A program made the translations under genes and the position numbers. DNA of 64,000 nucleotides from contig CAJULR010000022.1 in NCBI GenBank assembly GCA_910587375.1, positions 1-64,000 of the forward strand, written 5' to 3'. The stretch is from Candidatus Gastranaerophilales bacterium. GTDB lineage: Bacteria > Cyanobacteriota > Vampirovibrionia > Gastranaerophilales > Gastranaerophilaceae. Below the pieces are notes generated by a model. It did no database searches. It was not told the origin of the DNA and was given only the letters and a program-made list of their open reading frames with translations. Shown here in pieces: positions 42,530 to 50,819 of the stretch (position 1 is its first letter; every line of letters starts with the position of its first letter).

Positions 42530-45331
42530 ATGAAAGTTAACGGTTCATTTAAAGGTATAAATCCTTCTGATAATAATTCTGCAAAAAAGCGCATAACAAA
42601 AGCCGCAATCCTTACAGGAGTTGTGGTTGGTGGCGCTGCATTGTATGGCAGGGGGAAGAAAAGCCCTGCTTTTCAAAAATTTGCAAGCACTTTAGCCAGT
42701 GATATTTTAACTCCCCTGAAACAAAAGGGGGTGCCTTTTAATGAAAAAATTGCAAATATTGGTGCAAATTTAAAACAATCCATTGGCGTTTTCACATCAA
42801 AAAGAAACAGATATGACGATATTATCGATATCAGGCCGGGAAGGCAGCTTCCAGCGCTTCCTGAAAGGTCTTCTGCAAGTTATGTTGATAGCGCTTTAAG
42901 AAATCTGATTTATAAAGATAACGGGCAAATTATTTTTGACATTCCCATAATTCCGGACGCAAACATTCCGCAGCAGAGCGGAAAAATTCTCGCACTTTCT
43001 GCCCCCGGAAACAGGCTTGCACTTCCTGAAAAAGCAGGAGGCGCGGCAGGCAATGTTGTGGAAAAAATACATTATAAGACTGTGCTGCCTGCGACTCCGC
43101 GTGTTATTGAGCTGCCGGGTGAAATTGCAGAAACCGCAGCAACCGTTGGCGAAGGGGTTACAGGAGCTTCAGAAAAAGCTGGTGGAAAATTTGCTGCAGC
43201 GGCAGGTGCAAGTGCAATTTTAGCAGGCGGTGTTGCGGCCTCAAAATTAAATAATGATGAAGAACCCAAGGTTCCTGCAAAAGACGTTAAACCCAAGGGA
43301 GCCAAAGAAACGAAAGGGCCTGCAAAAACAGCCGGGGCGCCAAAATCTGACAAAGTTCAGACGGTGACATTAAACGGTAAAGAATTTGGCGGCATTTTTG
43401 AAGACGGTATTGCATACGATGAAGAATGTGAACCCTTGACAGGAAGCCTTGTTGCAGGTTTTAAATCCGGCAAGACCGTTGTGCTTCAATATGAAGATGG
43501 TGTTTTGCAAAAATCTCTTATCTTTAAAGGTAAAGACGATGAAGCACCAAAAGAAATTAAAACTTATAAAAACGGAAAAATACATCAAAAATTCGAAGGC
43601 ATAACTTTTGAAGATGGTGTATATGTTGCAAAAACAACTTCAACTTACCGTGCAAATGATTCTATGCTTCAAAGCAGGGAAGTTAAAGGCAAAAAGACCG
43701 TCCGCACAAAACACTTTAAAAACAGTTTGGATGAAAACGGTAAAATAAACGGTAAACCCATTCCTGTAATGACTACAAGCGTTAGTCACTCAAATAATGG
43801 TACTGAAGTAAGAAAGTTCTATGCAATTACAGGAGATGACACAGAAAGGCTTGCAAGAATAAGTGAAGCAAGGCCGGACGGCACAAAAGAAATTAAGCTT
43901 GTGGGCAATGGCGGAAATCCTGTAAGCACGATGATTTTAAATAATGACAGACAAATTAATTGGTATATAACAGACCCTGACAGCCCGAATGATTCATACA
44001 TATACATTAATAACGGCAAGGTGGCCGATGTAACAACAAGTATGAAATTTAATGACAAAGAACAGCTTATGGAATATGTCGGCTATACATATGCCGGGTC
44101 TGAAACTACGCCCCTAAAGCCTCTAGAAGAAGGGGAAACAAAATATAATGTACCTCATAAAACAACTACGCGTTATAAATCAAAAGAAGGTGAAATGTTT
44201 GTTATAACAACAGTTGTTAACAATGGACATGAATACGTTACAAAGATTGAAGGATTTGAAAACGAAAAAGATACAGAACCTAAGAGCACCAGAATATATT
44301 CTGAAAATGATAAGATTGTGGCGGATTATTCTGAACATACATCCCCAATAACAGGTGAATTGCGAACCAAGCTGTCTATATGCAAGGGCGGAAAAGCGAT
44401 GTCTTTCCCAACGCTTGAAAAGCTTGAATGTGCCGACGATTCTATTGAAGCCTACAGAAAGGCAGACGGTTCTGTTGTTGAAATTGAAAAAGACGAAGAT
44501 GGTTATATAGTGTCAATTGCAACCTATGCTAATGAAGAAATTGACTATCCTGAATGTATTACAATTTTTGACCATGGCATGCCTGTAAAAGACGCAATAT
44601 TTGATGTTGACGGCAATGTAGTTTTTAAATCAAAATACAGCATAAAACCCGTTCCAAAGCAAGAAGTGGTGCAAGAAGCGCCGAAAATATTGACAAAAGA
44701 AGAGTCTATAAGACAGCCCGGCGGTTTTAAATTTGACAATGATACGTATAATTCAATAACGTTCTATGAAAACATGTGGACCGGAAAATACTATCAGCCT
44801 GCAGACGTTAAGCGAATTGAAAGAGATAAAGAAGACGCGTATCGCATAACTCTTCTAAATCCGTATTCATATAACACGCCTGCATATAATATGCTTTTGG
44901 ACCAAAATAATACAATTCAGCTTCTTAGCGTATATTCAAGCGGTAATACGGTTGAACTATTCTTGGATGAAGAAGGGCGTCTTGATGTTGATGATTTAAA
45001 ATATGCCATTAAAGAAGGCGAACTTAAACATGTCGGGCCTTTCAAGAAAAACATCGAAAGATATCAAATGGAAAAGGGCGAAGTTATTGAATTTGTAAAA
45101 CGTGAAGACGGAACTGTTGCCTCTATTGCTTATTATGAAGATGAAACAAGTGATACTCCTGTTTGCAGAACCTTTGTAAAAGGTGGTGTTCCAACAACAG
45201 ATGTTGTATATAATTTAGAAGATGGAAGCTATGTTTATAATGAATCTTCACTAAGTGGTTTAGATATGCTTGAAAACCCGATTGAAGATATTTATATAAA
45301 CAACATATTTGGCGGCCCGGAGAGAAAATAA
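42530..45331 (+). CDS. Large hypothetical protein with repeated beta motifs (933 aa)
   Basis: No family can be named. Residues 1-12 (MKVNGSFKGINP) match the short N-terminal pattern of the proteins at 6794 and 40030. There is a hydrophobic helix at about 21-41 (ITKAAILTGVVVGGAALYGR) and another at about 222-241 (AAAAGASAILAGGVAASKL), followed by a Lys/Pro/Ala-rich linker. From residue 275 the protein is a long series of short strands of the KNGKIHQKFEGITFEDGVYV and RKADGSVVEIEKDEDGYIVS type, resembling MORN or YwqK-like repeats. It has almost no Cys and is possibly a surface or scaffold protein. A -10-like CATAAT lies 5 nt before the ATG. Confidence 0.8.
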   Translation: MKVNGSFKGINPSDNNSAKKRITKAAILTGVVVGGAALYGRGKKSPAFQKFASTLASDILTPLKQKGVPFNEKIANIGANLKQSIGVFTSKRNRYDDIIDIRPGRQLPALPERSSASYVDSALRNLIYKDNGQIIFDIPIIPDANIPQQSGKILALSAPGNRLALPEKAGGAAGNVVEKIHYKTVLPATPRVIELPGEIAETAATVGEGVTGASEKAGGKFAAAAGASAILAGGVAASKLNNDEEPKVPAKDVKPKGAKETKGPAKTAGAPKSDKVQTVTLNGKEFGGIFEDGIAYDEECEPLTGSLVAGFKSGKTVVLQYEDGVLQKSLIFKGKDDEAPKEIKTYKNGKIHQKFEGITFEDGVYVAKTTSTYRANDSMLQSREVKGKKTVRTKHFKNSLDENGKINGKPIPVMTTSVSHSNNGTEVRKFYAITGDDTERLARISEARPDGTKEIKLVGNGGNPVSTMILNNDRQINWYITDPDSPNDSYIYINNGKVADVTTSMKFNDKEQLMEYVGYTYAGSETTPLKPLEEGETKYNVPHKTTTRYKSKEGEMFVITTVVNNGHEYVTKIEGFENEKDTEPKSTRIYSENDKIVADYSEHTSPITGELRTKLSICKGGKAMSFPTLEKLECADDSIEAYRKADGSVVEIEKDEDGYIVSIATYANEEIDYPECITIFDHGMPVKDAIFDVDGNVVFKSKYSIKPVPKQEVVQEAPKILTKEESIRQPGGFKFDNDTYNSITFYENMWTGKYYQPADVKRIERDKEDAYRITLLNPYSYNTPAYNMLLDQNNTIQLLSVYSSGNTVELFLDEEGRLDVDDLKYAIKEGELKHVGPFKKNIERYQMEKGEVIEFVKREDGTVASIAYYEDETSDTPVCRTFVKGGVPTTDVVYNLEDGSYVYNESSLSGLDMLENPIEDIYINNIFGGPERK

Positions 45332-45371
45332 TTTAAAAGATAATTTGTTTTATGATATAATCCCTTTTGTT

Positions 45372-45881
45372 ATGGAAGGGATTATATCTGTAGGAAAAAT
45401 ATTAAATTTTCACGGTATTTTAGGTATCGCAAAAGTTGGATACTCAAATGCCGAAACGATTTCAGGGCTGAAAAAAGTTTTAATCAAAAAAGATGGCAAA
45501 GAAGAAACATTCACTGTTCAAAGTGTGAAATTTCACAAAAACTTCGCCCTTGTGAAGTTTAAGGAAATAAACTCAATTGATGAACTTCTTCCATACAAAG
45601 GTCAAAATATTTTTATCCAAAAAGAAGAGGTTGAAAAATCGTTGGATGAGGATGAATTTTTAATCCAGGATTTAATCGGCCTGAATGCCTTCGATAATAA
45701 TGATGATTTTATAGGTGTAATTTCAGATGTTAAAACATCAGCCGGGAACGACCTTTTGTGTATAAAGCCCGAAGATGAAACAAAAGGCGAAATCCTTGTC
45801 CCGTTTGCAAAAGAACTTGTTCCAATTGTGGATATAAATAAGAAAAAGGTTGTAATTAAGCCTATTGAGGGGCTTTTATAA
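45372..45881 (+). CDS. rimM: Ribosome maturation factor RimM
   Basis: The 169-aa protein starts MEGIISVGKILNFHGILGIA, the RimM N-terminal barrel motif (GKI...HGI.G), with a PRC-barrel C-terminal half (DLIGLNAFDNNDDFIGVISD, LVPFAKELVPIVDINKKKVV). It binds S19 and aids 30S maturation. The start at 45372 is chosen over 45309 because the extension overlaps the previous gene and reads as unrelated sequence. TATAAT (45356-45361) lies just upstream, so the leader would be only a few nt. It is followed by trmD, the classical gene order. Confidence 0.94.
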   Translation: MEGIISVGKILNFHGILGIAKVGYSNAETISGLKKVLIKKDGKEETFTVQSVKFHKNFALVKFKEINSIDELLPYKGQNIFIQKEEVEKSLDEDEFLIQDLIGLNAFDNNDDFIGVISDVKTSAGNDLLCIKPEDETKGEILVPFAKELVPIVDINKKKVVIKPIEGLL

Positions 45882-45901
45882 TGTTTTTGGAGATTTTTTA
45901 A

Positions 45902-46579
45902 GTGCGCTATGATGTTTTAACCCTTTTTCCCGATATAATAACGGATTATTGCTCTTATTCAATTATGAAAAGAGGAATTGAAAAAGGCGTTATTACCGTA
46001 AATACAATTAATTTCAGGGATTTTACCCATGATAAGCACAGGAAAGTGGACGATACACCATATGGCGGCTCATCCGGCATGGTTTTAATGGCCCCTCCTA
46101 TATTTGAAGCATATGAAAGCATTGAACGTACCGAAAATTCTGAATTTATAATGCTTACCCCGCAAGGCGAACCGTATAACCAAAAAATAAGCCTTGAATT
46201 ATCCAAAAAAGACCAAATAATTCTTCTTTGCGGAAGATATGAGGGGTTTGATGAAAGGGTAAGGCTTGGGCTTAAACCAAGGGAAATTTCCCTTGGGGAT
46301 TACGTTCTAACGGGTGGGGAACTTGGCGCACTTTGCATTATGGACAGTGTTTCAAGGCATTTAGACGGTTTTTTAAATAAGGAAGAATCTTCCGTAAACG
46401 ACAGTTTTTCAGAGGCTTTAGAAGGCAGGCTTGAACATCCGCAATATACAAAGCCAAGGGAATACCGCGGTATGAAGGTACCCGAGGTTTTGTTGGATGG
46501 CAACCATGCTGAAATTGAAAAATTCAGGCATAAAGAAAGTGTTCTAAGGACAAAAATCCGCCGCCCGGATTTAATTTAG
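45902..46579 (+). CDS. trmD: tRNA (guanine37-N1)-methyltransferase TrmD
   Basis: The 225-aa SPOUT methyltransferase uses a GTG start with GGAG 10 nt upstream. Signatures: DVLTLFPDIITDY at the start, YGGSSGMVLMAPPI, LLCGRYEGFDERVRLG and ISLGDYVLTGGELGAL, which forms the SAM knot. It methylates G37 of tRNAs reading CNN-type codons and prevents +1 frameshifting. It lies 20 nt after rimM; rpsP and rplS, often in the same operon, are not present. Confidence 0.97.
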   Translation: MRYDVLTLFPDIITDYCSYSIMKRGIEKGVITVNTINFRDFTHDKHRKVDDTPYGGSSGMVLMAPPIFEAYESIERTENSEFIMLTPQGEPYNQKISLELSKKDQIILLCGRYEGFDERVRLGLKPREISLGDYVLTGGELGALCIMDSVSRHLDGFLNKEESSVNDSFSEALEGRLEHPQYTKPREYRGMKVPEVLLDGNHAEIEKFRHKESVLRTKIRRPDLI

Positions 46580-46638
46580 TATTCTAAAAATCTTATATAA
46601 AGCCTTTTTTGGGTAATTTTTAAGAAATTATTACATAA

Positions 46639-46667
46639 TTGACTTTTTAATTAGATTTTTCTATGCT
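46639..46667 (+). promoter_or_regulatory. Promoter of the 101-aa gene
   Basis: TTGACT (46639-46644), 17-bp spacer, TATGCT (46662-46667). The ATG at 46673 follows 5 nt later without SD, so transcription should begin at the start codon. Confidence 0.65.
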
Positions 46668-46672
46668 TAATT

Positions 46673-46978
46673 ATGTATATGAACAAGCGTTGGTATGATG
46701 CGGATCCTGTTATAACAAATGCCCTTGATTTAATCCAAAATTCAGATGATGAGAGGAAAAATTTAATGGCAGATTTTATAATAAGAGAGGCTCAAAACCT
46801 TGGCGTAGAACTTGAAAAAGGTGTTTTTGACTGCTTTTGGCAAAGAAGGCAGGAAGAAAATAAAAAATATTTCGTGGCTCTTGAATATTTAAAGGCCATG
46901 GAAAAAGAGGCAGGAAGAGAGTTATCCTTTAAAATCATTTCTGCGTTCAAAAACATCAAAGATACTACACAAACATAA
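46673..46978 (+). CDS. Hypothetical protein (101 aa)
   Basis: The family is unknown. It is an all-helical, charged protein: WYDADPVITNALDLIQNSDD, then RKNLMADFIIREAQNLGVEL, ending in FKNIKDTTQT. It has no membrane helix and one Cys (in VFDCFWQRRQ). It is likely translated from a leaderless message (see promoter). It lies 51 nt before the SpoIID gene at 47030, which seems to have its own -10 box. Confidence 0.75.
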   Translation: MYMNKRWYDADPVITNALDLIQNSDDERKNLMADFIIREAQNLGVELEKGVFDCFWQRRQEENKKYFVALEYLKAMEKEAGRELSFKIISAFKNIKDTTQT

Positions 46979-47029
46979 ATACTGTATTTGTTTGATGACT
47001 ATATGATTGGGTCTTAATAAAATTAAAAT

Positions 47030-47908
47030 ATGAAAAAGTATTGCATCACATTAATAATTACACTTTTTACTATATTTTTTAATATGGGCCCTGCGCATGC
47101 CATAAGAATCGGGCTGGATGAAAACATTAAACAAACTTATGTCGGAACATCCAAAGCGGGGCAGATTTTAGACGGCAGAACAAAAAAACCTTTATATTAT
47201 ACAAAGGCCCTTGTGCCATATACAATTAAAGCCCACAACGACATCATTGTTATTAAAATTAACGGAAAATATTATAGCCTCGGCACAAATTATATCGTTA
47301 TTCAAAACAAGGAACCAAAAGGTTTTCTTGCCACAAAGAAAAAGTGGTATCGGGGCGATATGATTATTTACAACTATAATAAAAAGTTAATTGTTGTAAA
47401 TAATGTGCCCTTAGAAGAATATTTAATGGGGGTTGTGCCCTCTGAAATGCCTTCCGTTTGGAATGTTGAAGCACATAAAGCCCAGGCAATTGCCGCAAGA
47501 AGCTATGCCATTGCAAACCTTGGAAAAAGAAAATCCATGGGCTATGACCTTAAAGATACACCTTTAGACCAAACCTATGGCGGGGCTTCGTCTGAAACTA
47601 AACAGACAACCCGTGCTGTGCTTGAAACAAGGGGTATTGTTTTAACCCATAACGGCAAAATTATTCCTGCATACTACCATGCAGCTTCTGGCGGCAAAAC
47701 CGTTGTATCGGGCGCTGTTTGGGCGAAGGATTTACCTTATATTAAATCCGTTCCTGGGTATGACGATGGTATCAGGAAAAATGGACATGGCGTAGGGATG
47801 AGCCAGCATGGTGCAAACAACCTTGCAAACAAAGGCTACAATGCTTATCAGATTTTGAATTATTTTTATAAAAACATCCGCTTTTCTGTAACAAAGAACG
47901 AGTATTAG
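47030..47908 (+). CDS. SpoIID/LytB-domain protein (292 aa)
   Basis: A signal peptide occupies residues 1-24 (MKKYCITLIITLFTIFFNMG, cleavage near AHA). The SpoIID domain follows, with PLEEYLMGVVPSEMPSVWNV (catalytic Glu in SEMP), AHKAQAIAARSYAIANLGKR, YGGASSETKQTTRAV, and the C-terminal GHGVGMSQHGANNLANKGYN. SpoIID proteins are lytic transglycosylases that cleave denuded peptidoglycan, or enhance amidases. It is extracytoplasmic and has a second, larger homologue at 59052. A TAAAAT box lies 6 nt before the ATG, suggesting a leaderless message. Confidence 0.93.
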   Translation: MKKYCITLIITLFTIFFNMGPAHAIRIGLDENIKQTYVGTSKAGQILDGRTKKPLYYTKALVPYTIKAHNDIIVIKINGKYYSLGTNYIVIQNKEPKGFLATKKKWYRGDMIIYNYNKKLIVVNNVPLEEYLMGVVPSEMPSVWNVEAHKAQAIAARSYAIANLGKRKSMGYDLKDTPLDQTYGGASSETKQTTRAVLETRGIVLTHNGKIIPAYYHAASGGKTVVSGAVWAKDLPYIKSVPGYDDGIRKNGHGVGMSQHGANNLANKGYNAYQILNYFYKNIRFSVTKNEY

Positions 47909-48127
47909 GATTTTTCGGCTTTATTCTTCAGATGTATAATTTTAATACCGGGCCTGCAACGGTATAAAAAACATTTAAAACAAATTATTCTTCAAAATTT
48001 CACCGAAACCATCCCACAAAACCATACAGAAAGCGGATTTTAAATGTAAAATTGTGTAAACTCCTTGCAAAGAAAGGATTTATAGGTATAATAAAGGAGT
48101 AACTAATGATAGAAAGGGGTTCAGAGG

Positions 48128-48403
48128 ATGAACAAAGAAGAATTAGTAAAAGAAGTTAGCGCGCAAGCTAAATTATCACAAAAACAAACAACTGAAGTTA
48201 TAGCTGCTCTTTTAGACACTGTTGAAAAAACAGTTGCTAAAGGTAAAAAAGTTACTTTAGTTGGTTTCGGTACTTTTGAATCAAGAAAAAGAGCTGCAAG
48301 AGTTGGCCGCAACCCTCAAACTGGTAAAGAAATCAAGATTGCTGCTAAAACAGTTCCTGCTTTCTCTGCTGGTAAAAAATTCAAAGACCTTATGAAGAAA
48401 TAA
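48128..48403 (+). CDS. hup: HU-family nucleoid protein
   Basis: The 91-aa histone-like protein has MNKEELVKEVSAQAKLSQKQ, the GFGTFESRKRAARVGRNPQT arm region with the DNA-intercalating Pro (RNPQTG), and the AAKTVPAFSAGKKFKDLMKK end. It bends DNA as a dimer. GAGG lies just before the ATG and a GGGG run is further upstream. Codon use is strongly biased, as expected for a highly expressed gene. A GC-rich element and terminator follow. Confidence 0.97.
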   Translation: MNKEELVKEVSAQAKLSQKQTTEVIAALLDTVEKTVAKGKKVTLVGFGTFESRKRAARVGRNPQTGKEIKIAAKTVPAFSAGKKFKDLMKK

Positions 48404-48404
48404 C

Positions 48405-48530
48405 GCAAGCCAAATGAGCTTAGCCAGACTTGGCTTAGCGAATGCAGGCGAGCGCAACGGTGTGCGAAGCCCGTGACGGCAAGCGATGAGCTTGGCGGAC
48501 AGGGCGAAGGCCGTACCCGGGGCGTAAGTT
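48405..48530. other. GC-rich structured element after hup
   Basis: This stretch is markedly more GC-rich than its surroundings and has no ORF. It contains AAGCCAA/TTGGCTT as an inverted repeat and the strings TTAGCGAATG, GGCGAGCG and GCGATGAGCTT. Similar strings in the same order (TTAGCGAATG, GCGAG, GATGAGCTT) occur inside the inverted-repeat element at 49232-49428, so the two may belong to one repeat or RNA family. Confidence 0.45.
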
Positions 48531-48544
48531 AAGCAGTTTTTAAA

Positions 48545-48573
48545 AGGCCAGCTCTTTTCGGGCTGGTCTTTTT
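48545..48573 (+). terminator. Terminator before infC
   Basis: Stem AGGCCAGC (48545-48552) / GCTGGTCT (48562-48569) with a 9-nt loop and five Ts. It ends the hup transcript. Confidence 0.75.
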
Positions 48574-48658
48574 GCACTATAAAAACCCTTACTATATATA
48601 CATTTAAAGCGCTTTGTGATAAAATTATCCTGTTACATTTAAAAAAGGAGATACAACA

Positions 48659-49192
48659 ATTAGTAAAAACGATATGAAAACCAAAGAGTTGGTTAATGAA
48701 AAAATCAGAGCAAGAGAGGTAATGCTTATAGATGACGAGGGCACAAACCACGGAGCAGTTTCAACTTCAAAGGCCCTTGAGATGGCAAAAGAAAAAGGTT
48801 TAGATTTAGTTGTTGTATCCCCAAACCAAGCCCCGCCCGTTGCAAAAATTTTAGATTGGGGCAAATATAAATATGAAACCGAAAAACGTGCTAAAGAAGC
48901 AAAGAAAAAGCAGCACACGGTTGATATAAAAGAAGTAAAAATGCGCTATAAAATAGACACACACGACTATGAAGTCCGTTTAAAAAGCGCTAAAAAGTTT
49001 ATAGCACAAGGAAACAAGGTGAAAGTTGTTGTTATGCTTCGCGGCCGTGAAATGCAGCATAATAAACTTGCAATTGACCTTGCGAACAAATTTTTAACAG
49101 ACATTGAGGAAGGTTCTGTTTCCGTTGAGAAAAAACCTACTCTTGAGGGCAGAAACGTTGTAATGGTGCTTGCCCCGCCAACTGGAAAGTAA
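48659..49192 (+). CDS. infC: Translation initiation factor IF-3 (AUU start)
   Basis: The 177-aa protein has LVNEKIRAREVMLIDDEG at the start of the N-domain, PPVAKILDWGKYKYETEKRA in the linker region, and a C-domain with KAMRYKI-like VKMRYKIDTHDYEVRLKSA. The start is taken as ATT at 48659: AAGGAG (48645-48650) lies 8 nt before it, whereas the first ATG (48674) is 23 nt from that SD. The resulting N-terminus (I/M)SKNDMKTKELVNE resembles other IF-3 sequences. AUU starts of infC are known for IF-3 autoregulation in E. coli. rpmI and rplT do not follow. Confidence 0.95.
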   Translation: MSKNDMKTKELVNEKIRAREVMLIDDEGTNHGAVSTSKALEMAKEKGLDLVVVSPNQAPPVAKILDWGKYKYETEKRAKEAKKKQHTVDIKEVKMRYKIDTHDYEVRLKSAKKFIAQGNKVKVVVMLRGREMQHNKLAIDLANKFLTDIEEGSVSVEKKPTLEGRNVVMVLAPPTGK

Positions 49193-49231
49193 GAAGTTAA
49201 AAATTTTACAATAAGCATAAGTTGGCAAAAG

Positions 49232-49428
49232 CATATCTTGCAAAATATTTATTTTATACCGTTAGCATAAGGGCATTAGAGATATTTAGCGAATGTATAA
49301 AGCGAGTATGTTTGAGCTTGTGCCTCCTTAGCTTGAGGCACAAGTGAGTTTGCGAGCAATAAAAGATGAGCTTAATAGCTCTTTGACCGTTGCAGCCCCG
49401 GTATAAAATAAATATTTTGCAAGATATG
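49232..49428. repeat. 197-nt element bounded by 30-bp perfect inverted repeats
   Basis: The left arm 49232-49261 (CATATCTTGCAAAATATTTA...) is exactly complementary to the right arm 49399-49428. Inside lie a perfect hairpin CTTGTGCCTC (49317-49326) / GAGGCACAAG (49335-49344) and GAGCT-TAAT-AGCTC. There is no ORF. It fills the gap between infC and the flavin protein gene. It could be a MITE-like element or a large structured RNA; no target-site duplication is obvious. Confidence 0.75.
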
Positions 49429-49454
49429 AATAATCAATTAATCAAGGAGTTTTT

Positions 49455-49955
49455 ATGTTCAGGCCTATGCGCAGAAAAAACCAGGAACTTTCAAAAAAAG
49501 AATGCGAAGAAATTTTAGTAAACGGTAAAACAGGCACTCTTGCCGTCTTTGGGGATGAAAACTATCCCTATGCCGTGCCTTTGAACTATATTTACCTTAA
49601 CGATAAAATCTATTTTCACTGTGCAAAAGAAGGCCATAAAATAGATTCTATAAAGAAAAATTCCAAGGTTTCATTCTGTGTCATAGGAAAAGATGAAGTC
49701 GTGCCTAAAGTGTTTGGAACAGATTTTAGAAGCGTCATCGCCTTTGGGCAAGCGCGCATAATGAATGAAGAAGAGTTTATGCCCGTTATACAAAGCTTTG
49801 CAAGGAAATATTGCCCAAAAGAAACCAATGATTCCATTCAAAACGAAATCAACAGAGATTTTAAGCGCCTTTGTATGGTGGAAATTTTAATTGAGCATAT
49901 GACAGGAAAACAAGCCATAGATTTTGTCCGTAAAGCAAATGAAAAAGCAGACTAA
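49455..49955 (+). CDS. Pyridoxamine 5'-phosphate oxidase-like flavin protein (166 aa)
   Basis: The N-terminal MRRKNQELSKKECEEILVNG, GTLAVFGDENYPYAVPLNYI and KIYFHCAKEGHKIDSIKKNS match the split-barrel FMN-binding NimA/PNPOx-like family. These are small dimeric flavin proteins, some of which reduce nitroimidazoles or bind F420/FMN; the substrate here is unknown. AAGGAG lies 8 nt before the ATG. It stands alone between the inverted-repeat element and the MarR operon. Confidence 0.88.
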   Translation: MFRPMRRKNQELSKKECEEILVNGKTGTLAVFGDENYPYAVPLNYIYLNDKIYFHCAKEGHKIDSIKKNSKVSFCVIGKDEVVPKVFGTDFRSVIAFGQARIMNEEEFMPVIQSFARKYCPKETNDSIQNEINRDFKRLCMVEILIEHMTGKQAIDFVRKANEKAD

Positions 49956-50006
49956 AACGCGGCAGCATGGCTTTTCTTTCAAAAACACCCTCTTTTTTTC
50001 AAGAAT

Positions 50007-50057
50007 TTGACAGAGGTAGACTTTTTAAATATAATTAGTTGATAAAGGCAACTAATT
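50007..50057 (+). promoter_or_regulatory. MarR operon promoter and operator
   Basis: Consensus promoter TTGACA (50007-50012), 17 bp, TATAAT (50030-50035). A perfect 9-bp inverted repeat AATTAGTTG (50033-50041) / CAACTAATT (50049-50057) overlaps the -10 and start site and ends just before the ATG at 50059. This is a textbook autorepressor operator position. Confidence 0.8.
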
Positions 50058-50058
50058 T

Positions 50059-50496
50059 ATGGATAAAAAACTCTCAATTGTTGAAAATATAAGGCTTTTT
50101 AACCGCTTTTATTTTGTAAAATCAAAGCTTTTATTTGGCAAATACTTGAATTCAAACTATTCTGCCGCAGAAGCAAGGATTTTGTTTGAAATATTTGAAA
50201 ATAAAAAATGCACTGCAAATTTTGTTGCCCAAAAATTAAACCTTGATAAAGGTTATCTAAGCAGGATAATTAAGCGTTTTGAAGGTGATTGCTTAATTAA
50301 AAGAACACCTTCTAAAAAAGACGCCAGGTTTTTTGATATAACGCTTACTTCAAAAGGGCTCAATTTGGTGCAAGGGCTTATTAAAAAATCAAATTCCGAC
50401 ATTGAAAACCTAATACAAGGCCTAAGCCCGGATGATTGCGAAGTTTTAGTGTCTTCTATGAACACAATTATTGAAAAAATGGAGAATATAAGATGA
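50059..50496 (+). CDS. MarR-family transcriptional regulator (145 aa)
   Basis: Winged helix: LFGKYLNSNYSAAEARILFE, CTANFVAQKLNLDKGYLSRI (recognition helix), wing LIKRTPSKKDARFFDITLTS, and a C-terminal dimer helix (VLVSSMNTIIEKMENIR). MarR proteins sense small ligands and usually repress their own operon; the operator at 50033-50057 fits. The stop overlaps the next gene (ATGA), so it is translationally coupled to the cupin gene. Confidence 0.92.
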   Translation: MDKKLSIVENIRLFNRFYFVKSKLLFGKYLNSNYSAAEARILFEIFENKKCTANFVAQKLNLDKGYLSRIIKRFEGDCLIKRTPSKKDARFFDITLTSKGLNLVQGLIKKSNSDIENLIQGLSPDDCEVLVSSMNTIIEKMENIR

Positions 50497-50816
50497 AAAA
50501 TGTTGTAAAAAAAGAAGGTGCAATAAAAAAAGTTTTTAAGGGCGTAAACCTTGATTCTCTTGCTGTTGGCGAGAAATCAATGGTGACAAAAATGAACTAT
50601 GTCAAAGGAAATTACGCTTCATCCCACAAACACCCAAATGAGCAGTCAGGCTATGTGATTTCAGGAAGGCACATTCTAACGCTGGATGGCACAACCTATG
50701 AACTAACAGCGGGCGACACCTATGCAATTCCATCTAACATTGAACATTCTTTTGAAGTTTTGGAAGATGGCGAAGTAATCGATGTTTTCACTCCAATTAG
50801 AGAGGATTATCTGTAA
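50493..50816 (+). CDS. Cupin-domain protein (107 aa)
   Basis: A single cupin barrel: SSHKHPNEQSGYVISGRHIL carries the His/His/Glu metal ligands of motif 1, and TAGDTYAIPSNIEHSFEVLE carries the motif 2 His. It probably binds a metal and a small ligand. It is the middle gene of the MarR-cupin-GNAT operon, overlapping MarR by 4 nt. It may modify or sense the compound to which the regulator responds. The substrate is not inferable. Confidence 0.9.
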   Translation: MKNVVKKEGAIKKVFKGVNLDSLAVGEKSMVTKMNYVKGNYASSHKHPNEQSGYVISGRHILTLDGTTYELTAGDTYAIPSNIEHSFEVLEDGEVIDVFTPIREDYL

Positions 50817-50819
50817 ATT

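Noticed and set aside
49193..49454. rpmI/rplT expected after infC
   Set aside because: No ribosomal protein L35 or L20 reading frame is present; the gap contains the inverted-repeat element only.
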